DNA from: a virus
DNA: 64,000 nt
Virus record (IMG/VR): IMGVR_UViG_3300009160_000032
Location: 27,110 to 91,109 of that record
Direction: 5' to 3' (one strand)
Positions 38,398-47,039 of this stretch are shown in pieces. The translations under genes were made by a program, and so were the position numbers. The notes under the pieces are model-generated. The model saw only the letters and a list, made by a program, of their open reading frames with translations, had not been told where the DNA came from and did not search any database. Position 1 is the first letter of the stretch; each line of letters begins with the position of its first letter.

Positions 38398-38432
38398 AAT
38401 AAAAATCCATACCGTTCAAGACAATATGGATT
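38398..38432 (-). terminator. terminator after tail tube gene
   Basis: An 8-bp stem (AATCCATA/TATGGATT) with a 13-base loop, 26 bases after the tube-gene stop, followed on the minus strand by TTTTATTT. It separates the highly expressed tube gene from the chaperone gene. Confidence 0.7.
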
Positions 38433-38458
38433 AAATATTTTATATGTAAAAAGATTTT

Positions 38459-38947
38459 TTAGTAAACAAGAATTGCTCTATCCATCTTTAAGGTCATTGA
38501 AACTTCAACAGGACCGTCAGTACCATAACCAACTGAACCAAAATCGGCACTTGTTGGGAAAGCGTTAACTAGAATCCATCTTTCAATTACAACCCCTGTA
38601 GGATCTAACATTTCTAAATCTACATTTCTTTTATATCCTGCAGCGTATCCCATACGACCAGTTACTGATTCCGCAACCAATCTTACCCATTCCATAACCG
38701 CTTGGGTTGATGAAGGTCCAATTGGGTCCAACATCTTAACAGTAATATCACCCCAACTAAATGAACCTGCAACATATGTTTCAGTGTTAAGGAATTTTAT
38801 TGTATTTGGTGTTATGGTAATTTTTGGTCTTGATGCAGTTTGAACGAACCATTCATTGATACCCAAATCAGTAGGGAACCTCAATATAAATCGGTTCTGT
38901 TTTTTTGGTTCATACGGTATCGGCATTTTCATTAAAAGATCAGCCAT
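38459..38947 (-). CDS. tail tube protein, gp19-like
   Basis: A 162-residue protein matching the T4 gp19 family of inner tube subunits in length and pattern: MPIPYEPKKQNRFILRFPTD at the N-terminus, VQTASRPKITITPNTIKFLN, the strand GSFSWGDITVKMLDPIGPSS, and a C-terminal VEVSMTLKMDRAILVY. Tube subunits stack as hexamers inside the sheath. The gene has its own TATTTATA element with a 39-base A-rich leader and its own terminator, which fits a very abundant protein made from a single-gene message. Confidence 0.9.
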   Translation of the reverse strand: MADLLMKMPIPYEPKKQNRFILRFPTDLGINEWFVQTASRPKITITPNTIKFLNTETYVAGSFSWGDITVKMLDPIGPSSTQAVMEWVRLVAESVTGRMGYAAGYKRNVDLEMLDPTGVVIERWILVNAFPTSADFGSVGYGTDGPVEVSMTLKMDRAILVY

Positions 38948-38986
38948 GTTTTCAATTTTTTAATTTAAGTTTATTTTTATTTTTAT

Positions 38987-38994
38987 TATAAATA
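38987..38994 (-). promoter_or_regulatory. TATTTATA promoter-like element of tube gene
   Basis: Minus-strand TATTTATA, preceded by CCGTA, 39 bases before the tube ATG with a purely A/T leader. The sheath gene has the same element at 38 bases. Confidence 0.5.
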
Positions 38995-39033
38995 TACGGT
39001 AGAAAAAATTTTTCTATTTACTTCAAGTTTTTT

Positions 39034-39936
39034 TTAAAATATTCTTCTACTAGACCGGTGCTCATATAATCTTTTTTCACCTCCTTTAGTTAAATATATA
39101 TTTAAATCTTTATTACCTATATCTGAAAATCTTTTCTTTACTGATTGTACATTTCTTTCATCATCATCTGAAAAACCAAATGAAGGTTTATTGAATTTAA
39201 ATAGACCTCCTCCAATAGACTCTTTACCTGTGTTAACGTGATTTACAAATTGAGCCTTTTGGAATTTTTTGGACGACCTCATCATTTTATTGTAGTATTT
39301 TAATAATTCATTAAATTTGGCCTCTTCTGGGTTTGACGCAGATCCACTACCGTAAGACACGGGAGAGAATTGACATCTGTCCAAGTAATCAGTTATTAAC
39401 CAACTTTCATTTTCAATTTGTTTTAATCCCGAAAGTCTCCTGTATTCCTTTAAATGTCTAACCAACTCACTTTTTTCAATACCGTACATATTATTTTCTA
39501 TAATATATTTAACGGCCTTTTTAAGTGTTGCCGGTGAATGTCCTCTAGCGGTTACAATTGCAATCACAGAACCATTGTTAATAGCCTCTTTAAAGTCATT
39601 CCATACTTCCTTAGACGCTATTGGTGCTTGTTTGATATCTTCTAAAAACTTTCTATCTCCCGTAACACTAAAGTCTCTAAATGGGTCTGTATCATAACCA
39701 ACTATAGTTTGTCCTTCATACTCAAAAGGATTTCCTATTAAAGTTCGATACTCAGCAAAATCCTCCGTATTCATTCCTATAACATTACCGTCCTCATCTT
39801 TAAAATAAATTTTAGTTGGCATTTTCATGAGGTTATCATCCCAATCAAAAGCGTAATATTTAGAAGCATAATTTGTTGATTTTTGATCAACCACTTCTTT
39901 TAATATTTTTTTTGCTAAAAATTTGTAATAATTCAT
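39034..39936 (-). CDS. HAD-like hydrolase domain protein, possibly packaged
   Basis: The protein carries an FDWDDNLMKMP motif (residues 30-40 from the chosen start), equivalent to the DxD motif I of HAD phosphatases, then VIAIVTARGHS as motif II and SWLITDYLDRC as a possible acidic motif. That suggests a phosphohydrolase. The first 14 residues (MNYYKFLAKKILKE) form a basic helix ending in an LxE motif, similar to other short leaders here, and the C-terminus is Arg-rich (HRSSRRIF). I chose ATG 39936 because the upstream ATG at 39954 lies before a TATTTATA element that would fall inside the coding region. Located between sheath and tube genes. Confidence 0.6.
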   Translation of the reverse strand: MNYYKFLAKKILKEVVDQKSTNYASKYYAFDWDDNLMKMPTKIYFKDEDGNVIGMNTEDFAEYRTLIGNPFEYEGQTIVGYDTDPFRDFSVTGDRKFLEDIKQAPIASKEVWNDFKEAINNGSVIAIVTARGHSPATLKKAVKYIIENNMYGIEKSELVRHLKEYRRLSGLKQIENESWLITDYLDRCQFSPVSYGSGSASNPEEAKFNELLKYYNKMMRSSKKFQKAQFVNHVNTGKESIGGGLFKFNKPSFGFSDDDERNVQSVKKRFSDIGNKDLNIYLTKGGEKRLYEHRSSRRIF

Positions 39937-39940
39937 ATCA

Positions 39941-39948
39941 TATAAATA
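39941..39948 (-). promoter_or_regulatory. TATTTATA promoter-like element
   Basis: Minus-strand TATTTATA 4 bases before the chosen ATG of the HAD-like gene and just after the sheath terminator region boundary. It overlaps the alternative longer start. Confidence 0.35.
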
Positions 39949-39954
39949 TGTCAT

Positions 39955-39989
39955 ATGTATAAAAAAAAAGAGGGAATTACCCCTCTTTT
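39955..39989 (-). terminator. terminator after sheath gene
   Basis: A perfect 9-bp stem (AAAAGAGGG/CCCTCTTTT) with a 6-base loop, followed on the minus strand by a run of T. It lies about 20 bases after the stop of the sheath gene. Confidence 0.85.
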
Positions 39990-40009
39990 AAATTTAGATT
40001 TTTTATTTA

Positions 40010-43000
40010 TCAAACATCTTCGAAAGAAGCTCCCGTTGGTGTTATAAAGAATGTAATATCTATGAACTCTAACGATCTTGTTGGTTTGATGTAAATTTTA
40101 CCTGTCATTTGATTTCTATCTAAATCAGCAGTGTCACTTGAAACCGTTACTCTAAAGTCGTAAAGACCTCTGTCTCTTCTGATTCCGTCTAAAATAGGGT
40201 TAACCGCATTTAAGAAATCTTGTCTTACTTTTTCATCGTTTTGATCGAAAAGTAATCTAACTGAAACCGCAGATATTAATTTACGTGCTTGTAATAACAA
40301 TCTTCTAACGTTGATTCTATCAAGGGCTGATTGTCTAACTTGTAAAGTTTTGTTACCCCATATTACCGTACCTACATCTGAGAAAGTTGCAATTGGGTTA
40401 ATTCTTCCAAGATATAAAACATCTCTATCTTCTTGAGTCAACTTCTTACGTGCTTTAATTGAGTTAACAATACCACGAGTGTAACCCGCCGCTGCGAACC
40501 AAGGGAACGCGATGTTATCAGTTAACGCCAAGTTTCTTGTTACTTCAGCGGTTGGTGGTAAATAAATTTGAGTATTATTTACACTATCACGAGTTAATAC
40601 CCAAGGGTAATAAGTGGCCGTGTAGTTAGAGTCGATTCCCGTACCGTCAAGATTATCTACTGCCTCTTGTGGGTAAATTAATCCGTCAATACCTGTTGTT
40701 GTTGGTAATAACAAATTGTAATCAGGTGTTGTTGTAATGTACAATGAATCCGCTCTATCATTCTCAACCATATCAATAGTGTCTTCAACAAGGTCACTAT
40801 TATTTACATAATCAATACCAGGAGTTACGAATACGTTAATGTTAACCGCTTCAGGGTTAGCAAATGTTCTAATTCCTAACAAATATGCGTAATAATCGGT
40901 ATTTGCGTATTCTCTTGTTCCATCACCAACAGTGATTTGTTTGAACGCTCCCCAACCAATTGCGTTTGGATATCTTGTTGTAGCACAAGCTCCGTTAAGG
41001 TAACCTGTTCTACCTAATTGGTATTTGTCGGCGTTTGTTCTTCTTTCTCTGTAAATGTCCCAACCGTCAAATCCACCTTGTACTAATACTGTAAATTTAC
41101 GAGCGAATAATCTATAGTATGGGTTTGTCTCAACTGTAGGTTCACTACTAAAGTCTGCCGCTCCTGCGTAGAACCTAGGAGTTCCACTTGTTGCAAATAC
41201 ATTTGCAATTGTGATACCACTTGCGTTTTTATCCATGTGGAAACCTCTTGTTCTATATAACCAAGGAGAAGATTCAGTGGCGAAACATATGTTGGACGGG
41301 TTTCTTTTTCCTTTGTATTCAAAGAAACTAGGATCGTATCCATAATCTGCACTTGTAGAAAATCCTAAGTAAGTTTTTCTAATATTATCTCCCGAAGAAA
41401 GTCCTGCATCATCAGTTCCTGATGGAGTACCAAACGGAGGATTAAATACTAATTCACCAGGGAAATCATATTTTGTTTTAATAATAGGGAATGGAGATCT
41501 TGCTCCTGAATACTCTCTAAAATTGTATCCCTCAAAACCACAAGGTAAAGAATCAATAGGAGCATCCTCATTCATTTCTACCATTACGTATCTTGACTTT
41601 AATTCGTATTCACCGTCTAACGTACCTATTTTTTTAGCTATAAAGTTATTTTCACTTGGGTTCATAGAACAGTTAGTAAATTTCTCAACAACAACAGGGT
41701 TAGAATCTGTATCATAATAATCACGAACTAAAACCGTAAATGTTTCATTTGCAAATGAGATATCAGATATTGATACTTTAACTTCTGTATTTGCACTATT
41801 ACCATCAGAAATTGTATAGAATTTAAATAGATTATAAACTTTAGAACCTCTTAATTCAGAAACAACCCATGGACTTTCAGGTGATTGATATTTTTCTAAA
41901 TACCATCCAATTGATGTTGGGTCTTCACTTTGTGCTTCAGGTAAAGATATTAAATCACATTTTAAACCTCTAATATAACCTTTATTGTATGCCCATCTTA
42001 ATAATGATTGGAATCTTTCCTCAACAAATAAAGGAACTACGTTTCTTGGTTTACCAAAATTACTACCTCCAAACACTTTAGAAATATATTCGGAATCTGA
42101 ATTAGAGAAAGAAGTTACAAAACTAAAATTATTACCAAGGTAATTTGTTGCGTTTATTACGAATTTTGCAAAAGGATTTTTAAGTACGTCATCATATTGT
42201 CCTGTACAATCAATGTTAACATCTGTTAAACCTGTTATTTCAAATCTTGGATTAACATCATCACTATAGTCGGCAATACCTCTTGATCTTAAAGTTGCAA
42301 CAACCATATCATCATACTCTGTATATGAATTACCACTATAAACATAAATCATACCCACAACGGTACCTGAATAACAATCTAAAACAGTTGTTGTAGTTGT
42401 AGTTGTTGGTACAACAGGTGTAGGGGTAACACAAGGATTTGGAGTTGGTGTTGGTATTGGTAATGTTGAAGTTGTTGTTGTAATAGGATTAATTAAAGTT
42501 AAACCTGTAACTACATTCCAAAAAGAATAACCTGTATATAAACCATTTCCTGTATTTTCAAATAACGCATAATACCAAGGATCATTAAATGGTGATGTAA
42601 AATCAGTTAATGAACTTGATGGTGATGGAACATTAAACACGTTTGTAGATGCGGTATATCCTGTTGATAACACATCATAATCATCTCCGTCAATTGTACC
42701 AAAATATGCAATAGACGTATTTTCTGAAGGTGGGTTTAATATTCTTTGGTATGTGAAGAATTGTAAATCGTTTAACAATGTTGAGGTACTACCATTAAAT
42801 TGTTCATATTGATTAGTTAAAATATCTTCGATCTCATCAGGGAATAAACCAAATTCAACTGATGATGCACTGTTTGAACATCCCGTAAACGTTACTGTGA
42901 AAGGAATTGTTTTAGCCAATACACAAACAGGTTCACAAGAACCAGAAGGGGTAACTGCACTTAAACAATATGGTGTTAATGTTGCTGGATCTAAATTTGC

Positions 43001-43339
43001 ACTTGTAATTATAGACCAAGATGGTCCTGCATCATATCCTGATAAACCTAATACTCTTGTAACAAACAATTGATTTGATTGTTGTAAGTAGGATTTAGCG
43101 ATATAAGCCGCCTCATATTTTGGAATTTGTGTATTAACAAATTTTTCAGGTGTTGTACCACCAAAGTAGGATTGGAATTCGTCAAAGTTTTTTATAAAGA
43201 TTGGTTCAAATGCTGGACCTTTTAAAGTTTCTCCGACAATCCCTAAAGTTGTAACACCAACACTCTGTGCCACAAAACTTAAATCTACTTCTGAAGTATA
43301 GACACCAGGTGAAACGAAAATTTTACTGTTAGTTGCCAT
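40010..43339 (-). CDS. tail sheath protein, enlarged
   Basis: This 1109-residue protein is the contractile sheath subunit. Start FVSPGVYTSEVDLSFVAQSV and GVTTLGIVGETLKGP are classical; the C-terminal third (GAFKQITVGDGTREYANTDY, later DRINVRRLLLQARKLISAVS and QMTGKIYIKPTRSLEFIDIT) is the conserved sheath core that locks into the tube. It is far longer than T4 gp18 (659 residues). The extra sequence, about residues 130-420, has Cys-containing beta domains and a Thr/Pro-rich linker near residues 285-315 (PTPTPNPCVTPTPVVPTTTT). This is probably a surface-exposed decoration domain. Single-gene transcription is suggested by an upstream TATTTATA element and a terminator. Confidence 0.92.
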   Translation of the reverse strand: MATNSKIFVSPGVYTSEVDLSFVAQSVGVTTLGIVGETLKGPAFEPIFIKNFDEFQSYFGGTTPEKFVNTQIPKYEAAYIAKSYLQQSNQLFVTRVLGLSGYDAGPSWSIITSANLDPATLTPYCLSAVTPSGSCEPVCVLAKTIPFTVTFTGCSNSASSVEFGLFPDEIEDILTNQYEQFNGSTSTLLNDLQFFTYQRILNPPSENTSIAYFGTIDGDDYDVLSTGYTASTNVFNVPSPSSSLTDFTSPFNDPWYYALFENTGNGLYTGYSFWNVVTGLTLINPITTTTSTLPIPTPTPNPCVTPTPVVPTTTTTTTVLDCYSGTVVGMIYVYSGNSYTEYDDMVVATLRSRGIADYSDDVNPRFEITGLTDVNIDCTGQYDDVLKNPFAKFVINATNYLGNNFSFVTSFSNSDSEYISKVFGGSNFGKPRNVVPLFVEERFQSLLRWAYNKGYIRGLKCDLISLPEAQSEDPTSIGWYLEKYQSPESPWVVSELRGSKVYNLFKFYTISDGNSANTEVKVSISDISFANETFTVLVRDYYDTDSNPVVVEKFTNCSMNPSENNFIAKKIGTLDGEYELKSRYVMVEMNEDAPIDSLPCGFEGYNFREYSGARSPFPIIKTKYDFPGELVFNPPFGTPSGTDDAGLSSGDNIRKTYLGFSTSADYGYDPSFFEYKGKRNPSNICFATESSPWLYRTRGFHMDKNASGITIANVFATSGTPRFYAGAADFSSEPTVETNPYYRLFARKFTVLVQGGFDGWDIYRERRTNADKYQLGRTGYLNGACATTRYPNAIGWGAFKQITVGDGTREYANTDYYAYLLGIRTFANPEAVNINVFVTPGIDYVNNSDLVEDTIDMVENDRADSLYITTTPDYNLLLPTTTGIDGLIYPQEAVDNLDGTGIDSNYTATYYPWVLTRDSVNNTQIYLPPTAEVTRNLALTDNIAFPWFAAAGYTRGIVNSIKARKKLTQEDRDVLYLGRINPIATFSDVGTVIWGNKTLQVRQSALDRINVRRLLLQARKLISAVSVRLLFDQNDEKVRQDFLNAVNPILDGIRRDRGLYDFRVTVSSDTADLDRNQMTGKIYIKPTRSLEFIDITFFITPTGASFEDV

Positions 43340-43377
43340 ATTTTTTTAATATTAATTTATTATAATTTATTTTTATA

Positions 43378-43385
43378 TATAAATA
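43378..43385 (-). promoter_or_regulatory. TATTTATA promoter-like element of sheath gene
   Basis: Minus-strand TATTTATA preceded by CCGG, 38 bases before the sheath ATG with a purely A/T leader, matching the tube gene arrangement. Confidence 0.5.
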
Positions 43386-43421
43386 CCGGTGTTTTCCGCA
43401 AAAACTTTACTTATATCAAAC

Positions 43422-43429
43422 TATTTATA
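43422..43429 (+). promoter_or_regulatory. TATTTATA promoter-like element (plus strand)
   Basis: TATTTATA on the plus strand, 35 bases before the ATG of a 53-residue plus-strand gene and divergent from the sheath promoter, with about 36 bases between the two elements. Confidence 0.4.
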
Positions 43430-43464
43430 TCTTGGTAAGATTTTTTTCTGCCTTTTTTCTACCT

Positions 43465-43626
43465 ATGGATAAAGAACCAAAAAAAATAAAAAATTTAAAA
43501 ATTGATAAGGATGCTCACGAAATTTTAAAAAAATATTGTGACAAAAGAGGTATTAAAATGTATAGGTTTTTAGAGAATCTAATTATAGAAAAATGTAAGG
43601 AAAAGAAAGACGTTTACGGAGAATAA
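43465..43626 (+). CDS. small RHH-like basic protein
   Basis: A 53-residue protein on the opposite strand to its neighbours. The pattern KKIKNLKIDKDAHEILKKYC followed by RGIKMYRFLENLIIEKC (a short strand and then two helices) resembles ribbon-helix-helix DNA-binding proteins of the Arc/CopG type. Such a protein could regulate the divergent sheath promoter. An in-frame TTG at 43432 would lengthen it by 11 residues; I prefer the ATG. It ends 1 base before the stop of the converging 343-residue gene. Confidence 0.5.
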   Translation: MDKEPKKIKNLKIDKDAHEILKKYCDKRGIKMYRFLENLIIEKCKEKKDVYGE

Positions 43627-44658
43627 TTATATTAACTTTTGTTGTAAAATTAAATTAGAATCCTTTGTTATATCGTCTTTAACAATATCAATTTTAATTA
43701 TGTCACCTGTATTGATTTGTATCTCACTAATATTATTACCATAAAAATCACCATTAATAAAAATACTATACGAATCAACGTTATCTGTGTTAGAAACTTT
43801 CATATCCGTTGTAAAAAATATTTTATCCGTAAATGATTCAGATCCCACTTTATAGTTAAAGGTTAAATCAAGTGGTAATAAATCATTTTTCTTAGGTTTA
43901 CGTTTTTTAATTGATGTGTCGGTTTCATAAACTTGCATTGTTCTTACAATTGCAGGTTCTACAACAAAATCGTTCTCATCTAAAAGAAACCCCTGTAACG
44001 TCATTGGGTATTTTTGAATATAGTATTTTCTTTTCTCCAAATCCAAAACCGACTCATCGGCAATATCTCCCATAATTATAGGAATATAGTGTCCTTTTAT
44101 TTTTTGATATGCCTGTCTTGAGGCAAAGACTTGCATGACCACTTTATTAAATTCATTAATCTCCCTCATTCTGTTACATATTATTATAACAGTATAATTT
44201 ATTTGTACGGGAATTGGTTGTGGTATTTTATAAACATCCATACCATGTCTTTGTCCGTCCCATGTTGGTACTTGAGCATAATGATAAAGTCTTCTATTAG
44301 GAATGTTATATTTTATTTGAGGGTCCCCAAACTTTACTTCAGGTTGTCTTACTACAGTTACAAATGGAGGTTCGGCATTTTTATCTATGTTTTGAAAATT
44401 CCAAGTTTCAGTAAACTGAGACCAATTTTGGGTTGTTATTAAAATATCAATCATAGATATTTTTTTACCGTCTATTGTTATTGAAAAGTTTTCTTTAACA
44501 AATTCTAAAAATCCTTTATCTAAATCCGCATGTAAAAGACCTTTAGGTAAAAAAGTACCATGTTCCCCAATCATATCAGCAAGTTGTTGTCTCCTTTCTA
44601 AAGGACTAACCCCAAATTCTAATGGTATGTGTTTTTTTATTTTCTTTGGTAATCCCAT
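43627..44658 (-). CDS. tail terminator / sheath stabiliser, gp15-like
   Basis: A 343-residue protein located directly upstream of the sheath gene, as T4 gene 15 is. A segment reading IPQPIPVQINYTVIIICNRM, followed by a helix and HYIPIIMGDIADESVLDLEKR, then KYPMTLQGFLLDENDFVVEP, has the same order of features as T4 gp15 (Pro-rich strand, NPSPI-like start, helix, PF-loop and an aliphatic beta return). The N-terminus is basic and the last 90 residues form an extra beta domain absent from T4 gp15. It should cap the tube and sheath and join tail to neck. Assignment is from pattern and synteny, so it is moderate. Confidence 0.6.
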   Translation of the reverse strand: MGLPKKIKKHIPLEFGVSPLERRQQLADMIGEHGTFLPKGLLHADLDKGFLEFVKENFSITIDGKKISMIDILITTQNWSQFTETWNFQNIDKNAEPPFVTVVRQPEVKFGDPQIKYNIPNRRLYHYAQVPTWDGQRHGMDVYKIPQPIPVQINYTVIIICNRMREINEFNKVVMQVFASRQAYQKIKGHYIPIIMGDIADESVLDLEKRKYYIQKYPMTLQGFLLDENDFVVEPAIVRTMQVYETDTSIKKRKPKKNDLLPLDLTFNYKVGSESFTDKIFFTTDMKVSNTDNVDSYSIFINGDFYGNNISEIQINTGDIIKIDIVKDDITKDSNLILQQKLI

Positions 44659-44667
44659 AATTCTTTA

Positions 44668-45180
44668 TTATAATCCTCTAAATTCATTAGACGTTACTGG
44701 TGACGCAATTATTGTCCTATAAAAAGGTTTAAATCCTTTATATGTGTGTTTTATGTCGGAAATTACACGTCCATCATTAGCGACTGTATAATATCTCACA
44801 AAATTCTCAGTATCGTAATACCCAATATAATCACCAAAACTAATATCAATATTTAATTCTTCTAAAGTTTTTAAATAAACAGATATTGTAATATTACCTG
44901 GCTCAAACTGATCAATTTTAGTTGACCCCATAAGTTTGTTTTCAGGAGCTGCGATTCCAACATAAGCATTAAACTCAACAGGAGGTAAAAAATTAATACT
45001 GTCCGAAGTAGTTTCACCGTAAACATCATCAATTTTTGTTTTGATTCTATCAACACGATATAAAACACAAGTATAGTTCATATCTCCGTATAACCATTCT
45101 TGTCCCATAGAAATTTCAAGAGAAAAATCCTTTTCCCCAAAAAATTTACCTAACCTTGTTATTGGAATTTTATTATCCAT
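44668..45180 (-). CDS. neck/head-completion protein, possibly gp14-like
   Basis: A 170-residue protein just upstream of the gp15-like gene, with 9 bases between. It begins MDNKIPITRLGKFFGEKDFS and continues with beta-rich sequence (DMNYTCVLYRVDRIKTKIDD; PVEFNAYVGIAAPENKLMGS) and a conserved-looking GYYDTENFVRYYTVANDG. T4 gene order (13-14-15-18) would make it the gp14-type neck protein, although it is shorter than T4 gp14 (256 residues). No catalytic motif is visible. A TATTTATC element lies 14 bases before the ATG. Confidence 0.5.
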   Translation of the reverse strand: MDNKIPITRLGKFFGEKDFSLEISMGQEWLYGDMNYTCVLYRVDRIKTKIDDVYGETTSDSINFLPPVEFNAYVGIAAPENKLMGSTKIDQFEPGNITISVYLKTLEELNIDISFGDYIGYYDTENFVRYYTVANDGRVISDIKHTYKGFKPFYRTIIASPVTSNEFRGL

Positions 45181-45194
45181 TTAAATCTTTTATT

Positions 45195-45202
45195 GATAAA
45201 TA
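45195..45202 (-). promoter_or_regulatory. TATTTATC promoter-like element
   Basis: Minus-strand TATTTATC 14 bases before the ATG of the neck gene, in the 55-base divergent gap shared with the SNF2 helicase gene. Confidence 0.5.
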
Positions 45203-45235
45203 TCTTTTTTTTGTTTATTTTTTATAAAAAAAGTT

Positions 45236-46999
45236 TTGTCTAATATTAAACAAATTATTGAGCACCAAGCTTTGGACATTTTGGACACATATAGTGGGTC
45301 CAATAACCATATTTTGTATCTTAAAACAAAAAAAGAAACTAATAAAAAATTCTACCCAACGAGGTCTCAATCGGATTACATAATTAATTATGAAAATGTA
45401 AAACCAAAGGTGGCAAGGAAATGGGTCGATTTAGATACTTACTTTGCAAAAAAGTTTTCAGAAGAACGATACCTATTAAATGTTCCTGAAAAAATATATG
45501 TTGAGAAGTTATTGGTTGAGAAAGAAAAATCTTACCATATATGGGGTAAGTTTTTTGAGACCGATTCTTTATCTGAATTTTGGGTTCCTAAATCGGCGTT
45601 AATTAAAACTCACATTATTGAGGAGGTATCAATAGATTATTCAAAGTACGACCACAGACCTCCATTAACTCATCAAAAAGAGGCTATTGAAAAATTAACA
45701 GGATCAAGAAGGTTTATATTAGCGGATGATATGGGACTTGGTAAAACAACCTCGACTATTATCGCAGCATTAGAAACGGGAGCAAAAAAGATTTTAATTA
45801 TTTGTCCCGCATCACTTAAGATAAATTGGGAAAGAGAAATTGCAAATTATACAGACAGGTCCGTTTATATTGCGGAAGGAAAAAAGTTTTCAACTGAATC
45901 TGATTTTGTAATTGTAAACTATGATATATTAAAAAATTTCCACGATCCAAAGGAGAAGGACAATTCTTTGTTATTTAAATCTGAATTTGAGTTGGTTATT
46001 TTAGATGAGGCACATATGGTTTCTAACGCTCAAGCACAAAGAACTAAAATTATTAATAGTTACGTTAAAACTATAAAAAGAGTTTGGTTGTTAACTGGAA
46101 CCCCGATGACATCAAGACCTATGAATTACTATAACCTTTTAAATATAATTGAAAGTCCCGTCGCACAAAATTGGATGGCTTATGCTATTCGTTATTGTCA
46201 AGGATACCAATTTACTGCGGGAAAAAGAAAAGTTTGGAACGTAACGGGAGCATCCAATTTGGAGGAATTAAGGGATAGAACCTCAAAACAAATTTTAAGA
46301 AGACTAAAGGAAGAAGTGTTAGACTTACCTGATAAAATTATTACTCCTGTTTATTTAAGATTAAAATCAAAAGAATATGAAGATTTAATGGGGGAATATT
46401 ATGAATGGTTTGATAAAAACTCAAATGAGTCTTCTTCATTAACTGTTCAGTTTTCTAAATTAATGAAAGTCAGAAAAGTGATCTCAAACGAAAAGGTAAA
46501 ACAAACTATAGAATTTGTAGAAAACATTATTGAACAGGGAAAAAAAGTTATTATATTCACAAACTTTACCGATACTCTACAAACAATATATCAACATTTT
46601 GGTAAACAAGCGGTTTATCTTGATGGTAGTTGTAACAAAGTCCAAAGACAATTTGCGGTTGACCAATTTCAAGACAATGAAAAAATAACCGTATTTGTTG
46701 GGAACTTAAAGGCAGCAGGGGTTGGGTTAACTTTGACTTCAGCCGAGGCGGTAATAATGAATGACTTATCTTTTGTACCTGCGGAACACGCTCAAGCGGA
46801 AGATAGAGCATATAGATACGGTCAAAAAAATAATGTATTAGTCTACTACCCGTTATTTGAAAATACGATAGAAGGTGCGGTTTATGACATTTTAAATCAT
46901 AAGAAAAAAATCATTAGTACTGTGATGGGAGATGAGATATCGGAAAACGTAGGGGATGTTGTGGAAGAAATTTTATCTTTAATAAACAAACATCGTTAA
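45236..46999 (+). CDS. SNF2-family helicase/translocase
   Basis: A 587-residue superfamily 2 enzyme. The N-terminal 140 residues form a separate domain. The motor shows PLTHQKEAIEKL (motif Q), ILADDMGLGKTTST (about 161-174), VILDEAH (254-260), WLLTGTPMTSRP (motif III), AAGVGLTLTSAEAV and the SNF2-type QAEDRAYRYGQ. It probably remodels or unwinds branched DNA as T4 UvsW does, but UvsW is less SNF2-like. The frame has no ATG before the Walker motif, so I use TTG at 45236; it is divergent from the neck gene. A plus-strand promoter could not be read with confidence. Confidence 0.85.
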   Translation: MSNIKQIIEHQALDILDTYSGSNNHILYLKTKKETNKKFYPTRSQSDYIINYENVKPKVARKWVDLDTYFAKKFSEERYLLNVPEKIYVEKLLVEKEKSYHIWGKFFETDSLSEFWVPKSALIKTHIIEEVSIDYSKYDHRPPLTHQKEAIEKLTGSRRFILADDMGLGKTTSTIIAALETGAKKILIICPASLKINWEREIANYTDRSVYIAEGKKFSTESDFVIVNYDILKNFHDPKEKDNSLLFKSEFELVILDEAHMVSNAQAQRTKIINSYVKTIKRVWLLTGTPMTSRPMNYYNLLNIIESPVAQNWMAYAIRYCQGYQFTAGKRKVWNVTGASNLEELRDRTSKQILRRLKEEVLDLPDKIITPVYLRLKSKEYEDLMGEYYEWFDKNSNESSSLTVQFSKLMKVRKVISNEKVKQTIEFVENIIEQGKKVIIFTNFTDTLQTIYQHFGKQAVYLDGSCNKVQRQFAVDQFQDNEKITVFVGNLKAAGVGLTLTSAEAVIMNDLSFVPAEHAQAEDRAYRYGQKNNVLVYYPLFENTIEGAVYDILNHKKKIISTVMGDEISENVGDVVEEILSLINKHR

Positions 47000-47017
47000 T
47001 ATTTTAAATGTATGTGA

Positions 47018-47025
47018 TATTTATA
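47018..47025 (+). promoter_or_regulatory. TATTTATA promoter-like element (plus strand)
   Basis: TATTTATA preceded by GTGA, exactly 14 bases before the ATG of the 101-residue gene. It is a plus-strand example with the same spacing as the minus-strand copies. Confidence 0.55.
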
Positions 47026-47039
47026 ATAAAAAATTAATT

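Noticed and set aside
43432-43464. TTG start that would lengthen the small plus-strand protein
   Set aside because: The extra residues (VRFFSAFFLP) are hydrophobic and unlike the rest; the ATG at 43465 starts the RHH-like part.
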